Assembly (NCBI RefSeq): GCF_052065355.1 | Contig: NZ_JBQHUF010000003.1 | Location: forward strand, 186,001 to 250,000 | DNA: 64,000 bases | DNA from: Flavonifractor sp052065355 | Lineage (GTDB): Bacteria > Bacillota > Clostridia > Oscillospirales > Oscillospiraceae | Reading direction: 5' to 3' | Part shown: one piece after another, positions 16,687 to 23,706 of the stretch | Position numbering within the stretch: the stretch's first letter is position 1 | Layout: each line of letters starts with the position of its first letter | Made by a program: the position numbers and the translations under genes | Notes under the pieces: model-generated | The model's database searches: none | The model's input: only the letters and a program-made list of their open reading frames with translations | What the model was told of the DNA's origin: nothing

Positions 16687-17847
16687 TTACTTATCAAACT
16701 CAGCGAGAAGCTGTTCCTCAGGCTTAAACTCAGGACGTTTGTCCTTCGCAGGAGCCAGAGTGGGCTTGCCCTGAGGCTTAACGATAAGCTCGCCGAGCGT
16801 TTCAGCTACGGCCTTCTTACCGAAGTCCTTCTCCATCTGAGTCAGGGTAATCAGTTTGCGCTCGTAGAGCAGACTCTCGTCGTAGCCGGCGGACTTCATA
16901 GCCTCGACGACTTTCAGTTCGTCTGCGAACTTGCGGTTGCTGCGGCCCTCGACCATCTTCCAGCCGGTAACAGGCTGACCGCTGAGCAGCGTAGAAGACA
17001 CGAGACCTTCAAGGTCCGTAAGCCACGCCTGAATATCCGCGGCCTTTTCAAGAATCGCGCCGGCCTCTTCAGGAGTCAGGAGCATAGCGTCCGGGGCCTC
17101 GTCGAAGAGCTTGAGATTCTTGTCGGCTCTCGCTTTGCACTGAGCTTTCGCCCGGCAGAACTTGCAGACCTCTTCGGACGGGGCGAACTCGCCTTCGCCC
17201 TTATAGGCCAGCTTAGCGCGGGGCTTGACATACTTCTCAGCCCATTCGAGCAGCTCCTTGACGGTGATTTCGTCGGAACTCTGAACGCCGGAGAGCCGAG
17301 GCTGGAAAATTGTCATACGAACGGAGTCGATGTCGAAAAGTGTGTTGTACTTGAGGAGCGCGCCGAGAGCGTAGAGTCTCATTTGCGGATTGCCGGTCGC
17401 CTCAACACGGACGCCTTTGCCGTACTTGAAGTCCACGATTTCGAGGACCTTGTCAGCGACGATGATACAGTCACCGGTGCCGAAGCCGTCCTTGACGTAC
17501 TTCGAGAAGTCGACTCTCACCTCAAGCTCGGTAAATGCGTCCTCGCAAGACTCCTGCGCAGCTTTGGTCTTTTCAGTAACAAATCTTGCGTAGTCATTTG
17601 CGCATTCCTGCATTTCAGCGTTGTAGTAATGGCCTTTTGCCAATTCGTCACGGCGATTCTCAAAGTCCATCTCGGAGACTTCGCCGAGGAAGTAGCGGGC
17701 GGTCAGCTCGCAAAGCTCATGGGCTGCGGTGCCTTCTTCGGCATACTCGCTCGTGCTCTGCGGAAATTGAAGCTCAAGTAGCGCGCTCGGGGTACACTCG
17801 AGCCAGCGGTGAGCGCCACTTGCGGAAAGTAGTGCGTGCTTAGCCAT
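16687..17847 (-). CDS. DUF2800 PD-(D/E)XK nuclease with Fe-S-type cysteines
   Basis: Of two in-frame starts I prefer ATG 17847 (MAKHALLSASGAHRWLECTP). GTG 17853 is the alternative. The RecB-like core shows EEGTAAHELCELT, the catalytic Asp and Lys around VLEIVDFKYGKG and NPQMRLYALGAL. Cys in CTPS and C-terminal CKFCRAKAQC suggest a 4Fe-4S cluster as in AddB/Cas4-like nucleases. It is expected to serve phage recombination or end processing. Confidence 0.88.
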   Translation of the reverse strand: MAKHALLSASGAHRWLECTPSALLELQFPQSTSEYAEEGTAAHELCELTARYFLGEVSEMDFENRRDELAKGHYYNAEMQECANDYARFVTEKTKAAQESCEDAFTELEVRVDFSKYVKDGFGTGDCIIVADKVLEIVDFKYGKGVRVEATGNPQMRLYALGALLKYNTLFDIDSVRMTIFQPRLSGVQSSDEITVKELLEWAEKYVKPRAKLAYKGEGEFAPSEEVCKFCRAKAQCKARADKNLKLFDEAPDAMLLTPEEAGAILEKAADIQAWLTDLEGLVSSTLLSGQPVTGWKMVEGRSNRKFADELKVVEAMKSAGYDESLLYERKLITLTQMEKDFGKKAVAETLGELIVKPQGKPTLAPAKDKRPEFKPEEQLLAEFDK

Positions 17848-18196
17848 TGACACTCACCAGCTCTTTCATAAGCGCCGGATAGTCTTCCGTGCGGCTGTCG
17901 AAGTCGGAGAGCTTCTTACAACCGAACTTCGCAAAGATGTCAGCGAGCTCTTTCTGCTTGCCGGCTTTGGAGAGCTTCAGGGCGACAGCGCGGATGTCGG
18001 TCTTCGTGATAGGCTTGTCCTCGGTCTTAGGAGCCTCGGTCACAGGAGCAGGGGCCTCGGTCTTAGGAGCCTCGACAGGCTTTTCCGAAGTGGAATCGAA
18101 CATACTTACCTGACCGGGAATCTCGGTATCAGGGAGCAGGGCTCTCAGCTTGCTCAGGTTTTCCTGAGTCAGTTCCATTGTTACGGTGATTTTCAT
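17840..18196 (-). CDS. phage protein of unknown function with Pro/Glu linker
   Basis: This 118-residue protein has a short N-terminal part (MKITVTMELTQENLSKLRAL), a repetitive Pro-Glu-Ala-Thr linker (APKTEAPAPVTEAPKTEDK), and a C-terminal helical domain (DIRAVALKLSKAGKQKELAD). The C-terminal part resembles small HeH/LEM-type or rho-N-type helical modules in phage proteins, but I cannot name it. It overlaps the DUF2800 gene start. Confidence 0.68.
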   Translation of the reverse strand: MKITVTMELTQENLSKLRALLPDTEIPGQVSMFDSTSEKPVEAPKTEAPAPVTEAPKTEDKPITKTDIRAVALKLSKAGKQKELADIFAKFGCKKLSDFDSRTEDYPALMKELVSVNG

Positions 18197-18341
18197 TTTG
18201 TTTTGCCTCCTTGTTTTTCTTCCAAGCCAAATAGGCTTGCATATTTTGTGGATTTTCGTAAAACGCGTTGACCGCAGCGCTTAGTCGGTCAAGCATAAGA
18301 TTCTCTCTTGCAAGAGCGGTTTCGGCGAGCGTCGGCCGCAT
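18129..18341 (-). CDS. small phage protein (DUF6877-like)
   Basis: The 70-residue product MRPTLAETALARENLMLDRL contains SAAVNAFYENPQNMQAYLAW, a pattern I associate with DUF6877-like small phage proteins. It overlaps the next gene by 68 bases in another frame, which lowers confidence. However, it has a plausible start and otherwise fills a gap in a tightly packed operon. Confidence 0.55.
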   Translation of the reverse strand: MRPTLAETALARENLMLDRLSAAVNAFYENPQNMQAYLAWKKNKEAKQNENHRNNGTDSGKPEQAESPAP

Positions 18342-18350
18342 TTTTGTCTT

Positions 18351-18566
18351 TTAGGACAAATCAGCCGCAAAAAAAATTGCGTTCGTCGTAGGAGCGTCCA
18401 AATCAAGGAGCTCCTTACAGAGCTGCACTTCAGGTACCGTGAAGGCAACTTTGCCCGTAATCTTACGGTAGGCTGTGCTCATACTCCAGCCCTGCGCGTC
18501 CGCAAGGTCTTTCGTAGTAACGCCTTTCAGGGTCATGTGGGCCCTCAACATTCGAGTTTCAACCAT
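18351..18566 (-). CDS. Cro-like phage regulator
   Basis: I start at ATG 18566 (MVETRMLRAHMTLKGVTTKD, 71 residues), which has AAAGGAG upstream. The longer frame from 18632 would run through the promoter. The helix-turn-helix is in VTTKDLADAQGWSMSTAYRKITG. It is transcribed away from the CI-like gene from a face-to-face promoter region and heads the whole early minus-strand operon, as Cro does. Confidence 0.78.
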   Translation of the reverse strand: MVETRMLRAHMTLKGVTTKDLADAQGWSMSTAYRKITGKVAFTVPEVQLCKELLDLDAPTTNAIFFAADLS

Positions 18567-18623
18567 ACGATATACTGTCTCCTTTCCTTGAGATTTTTCC
18601 GCGTAGGCACTACCGGTTGTCCC

Positions 18624-18665
18624 AAAGGACAAATTTATTATACCGTGTCCTTTTGGATTTGTAAA
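18624..18665 (-). promoter_or_regulatory. early promoter and operator of the prophage
   Basis: On the minus strand, -35 TTTACA (18665-18660) and -10 TATAAT (18642-18637) are 17 bases apart. An inverted pair AAAGGACA (18624-18631) and TGTCCTTT (18646-18653) brackets the -10. A further CCTTTTGG copy lies at 18670-18677. These repeats are probable operators for the CI/Cro pair. Confidence 0.72.
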
Positions 18666-18705
18666 TAGCCTTTTGGAAAATATTTGTGAATTTTAAGCAA
18701 AAGTA

Positions 18706-18734
18706 TTCACTTTAAGACAAATGCGTGTTATAAT
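18706..18734 (+). promoter_or_regulatory. promoter of the CI-like repressor gene
   Basis: -35 TTCACT (18706-18711) and -10 TATAAT (18729-18734), 17 bases apart, with the ribosome-binding site AAGGGAGG and ATG 18767 following. It is back to back with the early promoter, the usual lysogeny switch layout. Confidence 0.75.
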
Positions 18735-18766
18735 AAGAGTAATCTTTTTCAAGGGAGGCGGTCTTA

Positions 18767-19159
18767 ATGACTTTAGGCGATAGAATACATTATCTCAGAA
18801 CAGAGAAAGGGTACACTCTGCAGGAGCTCGGCGATAAGGTCGGCGTCGGTGCGAGCACGGTCCGCAAGTGGGAAACGGGCTACATCAAAACACTTCGTAC
18901 CGATAAAATGCAGAAGCTCTCGAACGCTCTCGGAACGTCGGTCGACTACCTGATGGGGTGGACCGATAATAGCGTAAACGTCGGAACGGTGGGGACCAAT
19001 AACGGCGTTATAGGCCAGAACTCCGGTGAGATTCACTTAGAGCAGCAGCGCTCCAAAGAGGAAGCGGAGCTTCTGCGTATTTTCTCCGGGCTCGATGTCA
19101 AGCGGCGTATGGAGCTGCTTATGACAGCTATCCGCTTAGACGAGGAGCAGAATCAATGA
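18767..19159 (+). CDS. CI-like repressor (XRE family)
   Basis: This 130-residue protein has an N-terminal XRE HTH (LGDRIHYLRTEKGYTLQELG, VGVGASTVRKWETGYIKTLR) and a short Asn/Gly-rich middle (NVGTVGTNNGVIGQNSGE). The helical C-terminus would serve dimerisation. No peptidase (LexA-like) domain is present. Repressor release may therefore depend on another factor. The stop overlaps the HNH gene start by four bases. Confidence 0.88.
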   Translation: MTLGDRIHYLRTEKGYTLQELGDKVGVGASTVRKWETGYIKTLRTDKMQKLSNALGTSVDYLMGWTDNSVNVGTVGTNNGVIGQNSGEIHLEQQRSKEEAELLRIFSGLDVKRRMELLMTAIRLDEEQNQ

Positions 19160-19848
19160 ACGCGTGGAGCAGAGCGGATATAATTATCGCCTATGCTCTT
19201 TACTGTGTTACTCCTCTCGGGAAAATCAATCCCAGCAATAAAGTCATTCAGCAGGTCGCCGAGATTATTCCTCACTCAGTCGCTTCTATCGTAATGCGCA
19301 TGAGGAACTTCCGGTACATAGACCCGAAGGTTTCCTCAGGGCTTAAGAACGTAGCGAAGGCGGACCGAATGATTTACGAGGAGTTCAAGCACGACTGGGG
19401 CTCTCTGAGTCTTGAGGCAGAGACCTTGACCGGTCTCGCTATCTTTGACTCTTCGCCTTTGCAGGGAGCAAAGCCGCTTTCGTCTCTGACGAATCACGGA
19501 AGAGTATCGCGGGAACGACACTTCTTCAAGCAGGCGGTGCTTGCGGCTTACGACGACCGGTGTTTTATATCCGGCTGCGCGCTGCCGCAAATGCTCGTTG
19601 CAAGTCATATAAAACCGTACTCGCAATGCCGAAGCGAGGCGGACCGGGTCAGCCCCGACAACGGGATTTGCCTCAATACTTTTTATGATAAAGCCTTCGA
19701 CCGAGGCCTTATAACTATCACTCCTTCCATGAAAATCTATGTTTCTCCGATAATTTTGGATAGCCCTCAGGACGCTTTTACAGCCCGCTGGCTGGCTTCT
19801 CTTGACGGAATGGTTTTACCCCCCCCCCCCCCGATTTCCGCCGCGTAG
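19156..19848 (+). CDS. HNH endonuclease, C-terminus out of frame at a poly-C tract
   Basis: This 230-codon frame as read has an HNH_2-type nuclease domain: RCFISGCALPQMLVASHIKP, then DNGICLNTFYDKAFDRGLI. After LDGMVL, a run of 14 C (19819-19832) leads to ISAA and a stop. With 13 C the frame instead reads RFPPRRELLEYHNDEIFRRV and stops at 19895-19897, overlapping the integrase ATG as ATGA. That tail and coupling match how such genes normally end, so this copy is either switched off by slippage or carries a homopolymer sequencing error. The N-terminal 70 residues may bind DNA. Confidence 0.82.
   Translation: MNAWSRADIIIAYALYCVTPLGKINPSNKVIQQVAEIIPHSVASIVMRMRNFRYIDPKVSSGLKNVAKADRMIYEEFKHDWGSLSLEAETLTGLAIFDSSPLQGAKPLSSLTNHGRVSRERHFFKQAVLAAYDDRCFISGCALPQMLVASHIKPYSQCRSEADRVSPDNGICLNTFYDKAFDRGLITITPSMKIYVSPIILDSPQDAFTARWLASLDGMVLPPPPPISAA
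19819..19832 (+). repeat. poly-C tract of 14, candidate slippage site
   Basis: This is an uninterrupted run of 14 C inside the HNH gene. Loss of one C restores a reading frame with a conserved-looking end that is coupled to the integrase gene. Confidence 0.9.
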
Positions 19849-19893
19849 AGAGCTTCTGGAGTACCATAACGACGAAATTTTTAGGAGGGTCAC

Positions 19894-21390
19894 ATGAATA
19901 CAGTAATTTATGCTCGGTATTCTGCCGGCCCGAGACAGACCGACCAGAGTATCGAAGGACAGCTTAGAGTCTGCACCGACTTTTGTAAGCAGCGAGGGCT
20001 TACCGTTGTCGACACATACTGCGACCGTCATATCTCAGGCCGCACAGACGAGCGACCGGAGTTCCAAAGGCTCATCGCCGACGCCAAGCGCAAGAAGTTC
20101 GAGGCGGTGGTCGTCTATAAGACAGACCGCTTTGCCCGGAACAAATATGACAGCGCCGTTTATAAGCGGGAGCTCAAGAGGAACGGAATCCAAATCTTTT
20201 ATGCAGCCGAGGCGATACCGGACGGGCCCGAGGGCATTATCCTTGAGAGCCTTATGGAAGGTCTCGCGGAATACTACTCGGCAGAGCTCGCTCAGAAAAT
20301 CAAGCGGGGAATGCACGAGAGCGCTTTGAAGTGCCAGAGCACCGGAAGCGGGAGACCGCTCGGCTATCGGGTCGACGAGCAGAAGCATTTCCAGATAGAC
20401 CCAGAATCAGCCCAGACCGTTCAAACGATTTTTGAGCAGTATATCAAGGGCGAATCAAATGCGGCCATCTGTGAGCGCCTGAACAGCCGTGGGCTGCGTA
20501 CCGCGCAGGGCAAGCCCTTCAACAAGAACAGTATCAACCGAATTATTAAAAACCGAAAGTACATTGGCGAATACCGGTATCACGATATAGTCGTCGAAGG
20601 CGGCATACCTGCGATTATCTCGAAGGACACCTTTAACCTCGCTCAAGCCGAAATGGAACGCCGGCGCGCTCGCAAGGCTCCGAAGTCGCCAAAGGCCGAA
20701 TACCTCTTAGCCGGTAGGCTCTTCTGCGGTCATTGCAAAGGACCAATGCAGGGAGTCAGCGGCACGGGCAAGAGCGGGAACAAGTGGTACTACTATTATT
20801 GCGGGAACACTCGCGGCAAGAATAAGACTTGCGATAAGAAGCAGGTCTCGCGCGACCGCCTCGAGCGCGCCGTAGTCGACTTCACTGTCCGCTATATCCT
20901 TCAAGAGGAAGTTCTCGAGGGGCTCGCGAGGAAGGTACATGCGGCGCAAGAGCGCCAAAATGATACCGCCTCGGAGATTGCCTTTTACGAGAAGAAGCTG
21001 GCAGACAATAAGAAGTCCATTGCGAACGTGCTGCGGGCTATCGAGTCAGGCGCGGCGACGCAGACCTTGCCTGCTCGCTTGCAAGAACTCGAGAACGAGC
21101 AAGCGGTCATTCTGGGCGAGCTTAGCTTCCTCAAGGGTAAGCGTCTTGCGTTTACCGAGGACCAGATTCTCTTTGCGCTGATGAAACACCTTGAGCCGTA
21201 CCCGGGTGAGCCTGAGCAGGACTACCGTCGGAGAATCATCTCTGACTTTGTTTCAGAGGTCTACCTATATGACGACCAGCTTCTTATCTACTTCAATATC
21301 AGTAGTGAAGACGGAAAACTCAAGTCCGCGGACCTCTCAAACATCGAGTGCGGCGAGTTCGACGAGGGACTCATCAGCTCCACCAAATAA
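19894..21390 (+). CDS. large serine integrase (prophage)
   Basis: This 498-residue large serine recombinase has catalytic region YARYSAGPRQTDQSIEGQL with the nucleophile Ser. Next come the dimer helix with GIILESLMEGLAEYYSAELA, a recombinase domain (LGYRVDEQKHFQI, RTAQGKPFNKNSINRIIKNR), a zinc ribbon (FCGHCKGPMQG, YYYCGN, KTCDKKQV) and a C-terminal coiled-coil. It lies at the end of the prophage lysogeny arm, so it most likely integrates and excises this prophage. The attachment site should lie close by, but no direct repeat could be tested because the other phage end is outside the window. Confidence 0.93.
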   Translation: MNTVIYARYSAGPRQTDQSIEGQLRVCTDFCKQRGLTVVDTYCDRHISGRTDERPEFQRLIADAKRKKFEAVVVYKTDRFARNKYDSAVYKRELKRNGIQIFYAAEAIPDGPEGIILESLMEGLAEYYSAELAQKIKRGMHESALKCQSTGSGRPLGYRVDEQKHFQIDPESAQTVQTIFEQYIKGESNAAICERLNSRGLRTAQGKPFNKNSINRIIKNRKYIGEYRYHDIVVEGGIPAIISKDTFNLAQAEMERRRARKAPKSPKAEYLLAGRLFCGHCKGPMQGVSGTGKSGNKWYYYYCGNTRGKNKTCDKKQVSRDRLERAVVDFTVRYILQEEVLEGLARKVHAAQERQNDTASEIAFYEKKLADNKKSIANVLRAIESGAATQTLPARLQELENEQAVILGELSFLKGKRLAFTEDQILFALMKHLEPYPGEPEQDYRRRIISDFVSEVYLYDDQLLIYFNISSEDGKLKSADLSNIECGEFDEGLISSTK

Positions 21391-21427
21391 GGTAGTAGAT
21401 TTTGATAGAAAGTCTACTACCTTTTTT
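21391..21427 (+). terminator. rho-independent terminator after the integrase gene
   Basis: GGTAGTAGA and TCTACTACC pair around a 13-base loop and are followed by TTTTTT. It ends the lysogeny transcript. Confidence 0.88.
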
Positions 21428-21479
21428 CTTTGTAAAAACGCTTGAAAATCAAGGCTTTTCAAGACATAGGGTTTGCTTT

Positions 21480-21516
21480 ATCCCGCTGTAGGAGCGTTTC
21501 CGCAGCGGGATTTTTT
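21480..21516 (+). terminator. second terminator-like hairpin
   Basis: ATCCCGCTG and CAGCGGGAT pair over a 12-base loop with a T run after. It lies between the prophage end and the SymE gene, insulating the island from prophage transcription. Confidence 0.75.
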
Positions 21517-21553
21517 CGTTTCCTGGGCGTTTTTTCGTACATCCGATATGGTA

Positions 21554-21603
21554 GGGTTTACTTTGTGGGGTATGGGTTTGCTTTGTACCCATAAAGTAAA
21601 CCC
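21554..21603. promoter_or_regulatory. nested inverted repeats upstream of the SymE-like gene
   Basis: GGGTTTACTTT (21554-21564) is the perfect complement of AAAGTAAACCC (21593-21603). Inside it TATGGGT (21571-21577) pairs with ACCCATA (21587-21593). This forms either a long hairpin or a double operator about 70 bases before the toxin start. Confidence 0.6.
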
Positions 21604-21671
21604 GTTGGAAGTTGCCCTCCTTCGTGGTAAAATGAAATGTAAATTATTACCATTTCGCAAAAGGAGGAATT

Positions 21672-21866
21672 ATGAGATTCAAAGAAAAACGCAGCATGAA
21701 GGTCTATGCCGGAAACGATCAGAACTATAAGCCTGTTGCCCAGATTCGCTTGCAAGGTAAATGGCTCGAAGAGATAGGCTTCGTCCCAGGCACACAGATT
21801 GAGGTCAAGTGTGAGAACGGCAGGATGGTAATAGAAAAAGCGAGGAGTATATATCAGGATTATTAA
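21672..21866 (+). CDS. SymE-like type I toxin
   Basis: This 64-residue protein (MRFKEKRSMKVYAGNDQNYK) matches the SymE family pattern. It has RLQGKWLEEIGFVPGTQIEV, an AbrB-like swapped-hairpin core, then a short acidic/basic tail. In Escherichia coli, SymE is a toxin that condenses nucleoids or cleaves RNA, is repressed by the antisense RNA SymR and lies beside hsd/mrr/mcrBC genes. Here too it stands next to restriction genes. ATG 21672 follows AAAGGAGG. No antisense gene can be shown from sequence alone. Confidence 0.85.
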   Translation: MRFKEKRSMKVYAGNDQNYKPVAQIRLQGKWLEEIGFVPGTQIEVKCENGRMVIEKARSIYQDY

Positions 21867-21891
21867 CGCACAATCAAACATAAACAAACGG

Positions 21892-21935
21892 CAGAAAAAC
21901 GCAATAAACAACAATAAACACATTGCGTTTTTCTA
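21892..21935 (+). terminator. terminator after the SymE-like gene
   Basis: AGAAAAACGCAAT and ATTGCGTTTTTCT form a 13-base stem over an A-rich loop. As the arms end in A and T runs it could work in both directions. It overlaps the -35 of the next promoter. Confidence 0.75.
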
Positions 21936-21951
21936 TTCTCTGTGATATAAT
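21923..21951 (+). promoter_or_regulatory. promoter of the restriction-modification operon
   Basis: -35 TTGCGT (21923-21928) and -10 TATAAT (21946-21951) are 17 bases apart. The -35 lies inside the downstream arm of the preceding terminator. It probably drives the genes from 22000 to 31743. Confidence 0.7.
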
Positions 21952-21999
21952 TATAGTGACTACTTATAGGCTAATTTCGATGCAATTGGAGGTAAATAA

Positions 22000-22194
22000 A
22001 TGTCTGATGCAATCAATGATAAATGGATAAGCATTGAGGATGCTGCAGAATATCTTGGCGTAAAGCCAGGAACCGTAAGGGATTGGATTAGAAAGGGTAA
22101 AGACATACCTGCTCACAAAGTGGGAAAACAGTGGAAATTCAAGTATTCGGAACTCGATGCCTGGGTTCATAGCGGCAACAGTGCTGATGATTAA
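22000..22194 (+). CDS. excisionase-like helix-turn-helix protein
   Basis: This 64-residue HTH_17/MerR-type protein has WISIEDAAEYLGVKPGTVRD and WKFKYSELDAWV, a complete winged helix-turn-helix of the excisionase type. Such proteins often open restriction operons as control proteins. It has GGAGGTAAATA before ATG 22000. It probably regulates the operon rather than directing excision, since no integrase gene is next to it. Confidence 0.82.
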   Translation: MSDAINDKWISIEDAAEYLGVKPGTVRDWIRKGKDIPAHKVGKQWKFKYSELDAWVHSGNSADD

Positions 22195-22213
22195 TTTTTA
22201 GGAGGATATTTAC

Positions 22214-22483
22214 ATGAAAAAAGCTTATTTCCCGACAAATGCTATTCTCGAAGACGCCATACTTGATGCTTTAAAAAAGCTTGGTGGTGTTGCGGATGTT
22301 CCGGCAATCAACACAACTCTTATTGAGACTTTACAGTTACCAAAAGAAGTTGTTGAGTTAGAAGACGAGAGCGGACTTGGAACAAAATTAGACTATCGCC
22401 TTCGTTGGTGCCGCACAAACCTAAAAGCGAAAGGAAAAATTGAAAATGTGAAAAGAGGAACATGGAGACTTGTTTCCGAGTAA
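22214..22483 (+). CDS. stand-alone Mrr N-terminal-like winged helix protein
   Basis: This 89-residue protein has ILEDAILDALKKLGG, then YRLRWCRTNLKAKGKIENVK and RGTWRLVSE. This is the shape of the Mrr N-terminal winged helix, which normally precedes a nuclease domain. Here it stands alone. It may help the nuclease recognise DNA or act as a regulator. It begins 19 bases after the HTH gene with AGGAGG upstream. Confidence 0.75.
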   Translation: MKKAYFPTNAILEDAILDALKKLGGVADVPAINTTLIETLQLPKEVVELEDESGLGTKLDYRLRWCRTNLKAKGKIENVKRGTWRLVSE

Positions 22484-22500
22484 CTCTTTGAGGAGGCACT

Positions 22501-23706
22501 ATGTCGCTATATAAGATTGAAAAGACCTATTTTGAAAATGTAACTCCGCATCAACGCGAAGAGATGCTTGCCGCATTTGATCAAGATAAAGATGGGAATA
22601 TTGTCATTCCATACGAGCATAAAGGATATACCTGTAAAGATATCAAAGTTGATCGTAGCAATGGCATAAAGGCAATTAGTATGTTTTCTGGTGCGGGCGG
22701 CCTTGATATCGGAACACAGCTTGCGGGGATTCCGGTATTATCCAGTCTCGACATTTTTGAAGATAGTGTAAAAACAATGCAGCAGAATTCCTTCTTTAAG
22801 GATACTCTGCATGAATGCGGAGATATAACACGCATCGATGGCACTCACTATGCGGAATTATTAAAAAAAGAAAATCCGGATAAGTTAATACTTGTTGGCG
22901 GCCCACCCTGTCAGCCTTTTTCAAAAGCGGGGTATTGGGTTACAAATGAAAAGAGAAATTCAAGTGAAGATCCACGCAATTTAATAGTTCCTTATTTTAA
23001 AATAATATCTGATTTAAGACCGGATGGCTTTGTACTGGAAAATGTCGAAAGCATTCTTCATCCTTCCAATCACGAGGCTGTTGAAACAATCGCGGAAAAT
23101 ATGGAACGGCTTGGATACCATTATTCTATGCTAAAGATTAATGCTGCCGAATATGGAATCCCTCAAAAGAGAAAACGTGTTTTCTTTTTAGCCAGCAGAA
23201 AGCCTATTGAGGCAACATTGAAAAAAACGCACGGAAATGAAAAAGAGTGTTTGGCAGATCCCTCTTTACTTCCTTACGAGCGGGTAGTGGATTATATTGC
23301 AAAGTTCGACACGCAGGAATACTGTGCTGGAGAGAAACTCGATGCCGAGGGGAAATGGGCGCATGAGTTGACTTGTATCCCATTTGGGCGAAATTATATT
23401 GCCTTGACAGCACGAGACGGGTATCCCGATCCAGTATTTGTTGCAGGAAAGAGGTACTGGCTGTCTCTGCTTAAATTACATCCTTTTGAACCATCATGGA
23501 CCATTATTGCAAGTCCTGGGCATTGGGAAGGTCCCTTCCATTGGAAGAGCAGACGACTAAATGTACGTGAGCTTGCAGCCATTCAGACATTCCCTGATGA
23601 TTATATATTCTATGGTAGTACCTATTCTGCGCATAAACAAATTGGTAATGCCGTACCGCCCTTGCTTGGGAAGAAAGTAGTTGAAGAATTATGCCGATGG
23701 ATATAA
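22501..23706 (+). CDS. DNA (cytosine-5-)-methyltransferase M1 of a LlaJI-type system
   Basis: This 401-residue m5C methyltransferase has motif I MFSGAGGLDIGTQLAG (about residue 61), catalytic motif IV GGPPCQPFSKAGY, motif VI ENVESILH, motif VIII-like QKRKRVFFLA and motif X QIGNAVPPLLG. An N-terminal extension of about 55 residues precedes motif I. It overlaps the second methyltransferase by 16 bases. In LlaJI systems two such enzymes each methylate one strand of an asymmetric site. The target here is not predictable from sequence. Confidence 0.95.
   Translation: MSLYKIEKTYFENVTPHQREEMLAAFDQDKDGNIVIPYEHKGYTCKDIKVDRSNGIKAISMFSGAGGLDIGTQLAGIPVLSSLDIFEDSVKTMQQNSFFKDTLHECGDITRIDGTHYAELLKKENPDKLILVGGPPCQPFSKAGYWVTNEKRNSSEDPRNLIVPYFKIISDLRPDGFVLENVESILHPSNHEAVETIAENMERLGYHYSMLKINAAEYGIPQKRKRVFFLASRKPIEATLKKTHGNEKECLADPSLLPYERVVDYIAKFDTQEYCAGEKLDAEGKWAHELTCIPFGRNYIALTARDGYPDPVFVAGKRYWLSLLKLHPFEPSWTIIASPGHWEGPFHWKSRRLNVRELAAIQTFPDDYIFYGSTYSAHKQIGNAVPPLLGKKVVEELCRWI

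Noticed and set aside
18351..18632. Longer start for the Cro-like gene
   Set aside because: The extra 22 codons would cover the leader and ribosome-binding site, and the internal ATG 18566 has the better signal.
21554..21603. Prophage attachment site
   Set aside because: The nested inverted repeats look like a possible att core, but the other prophage end is outside the window so no matching repeat can be shown.
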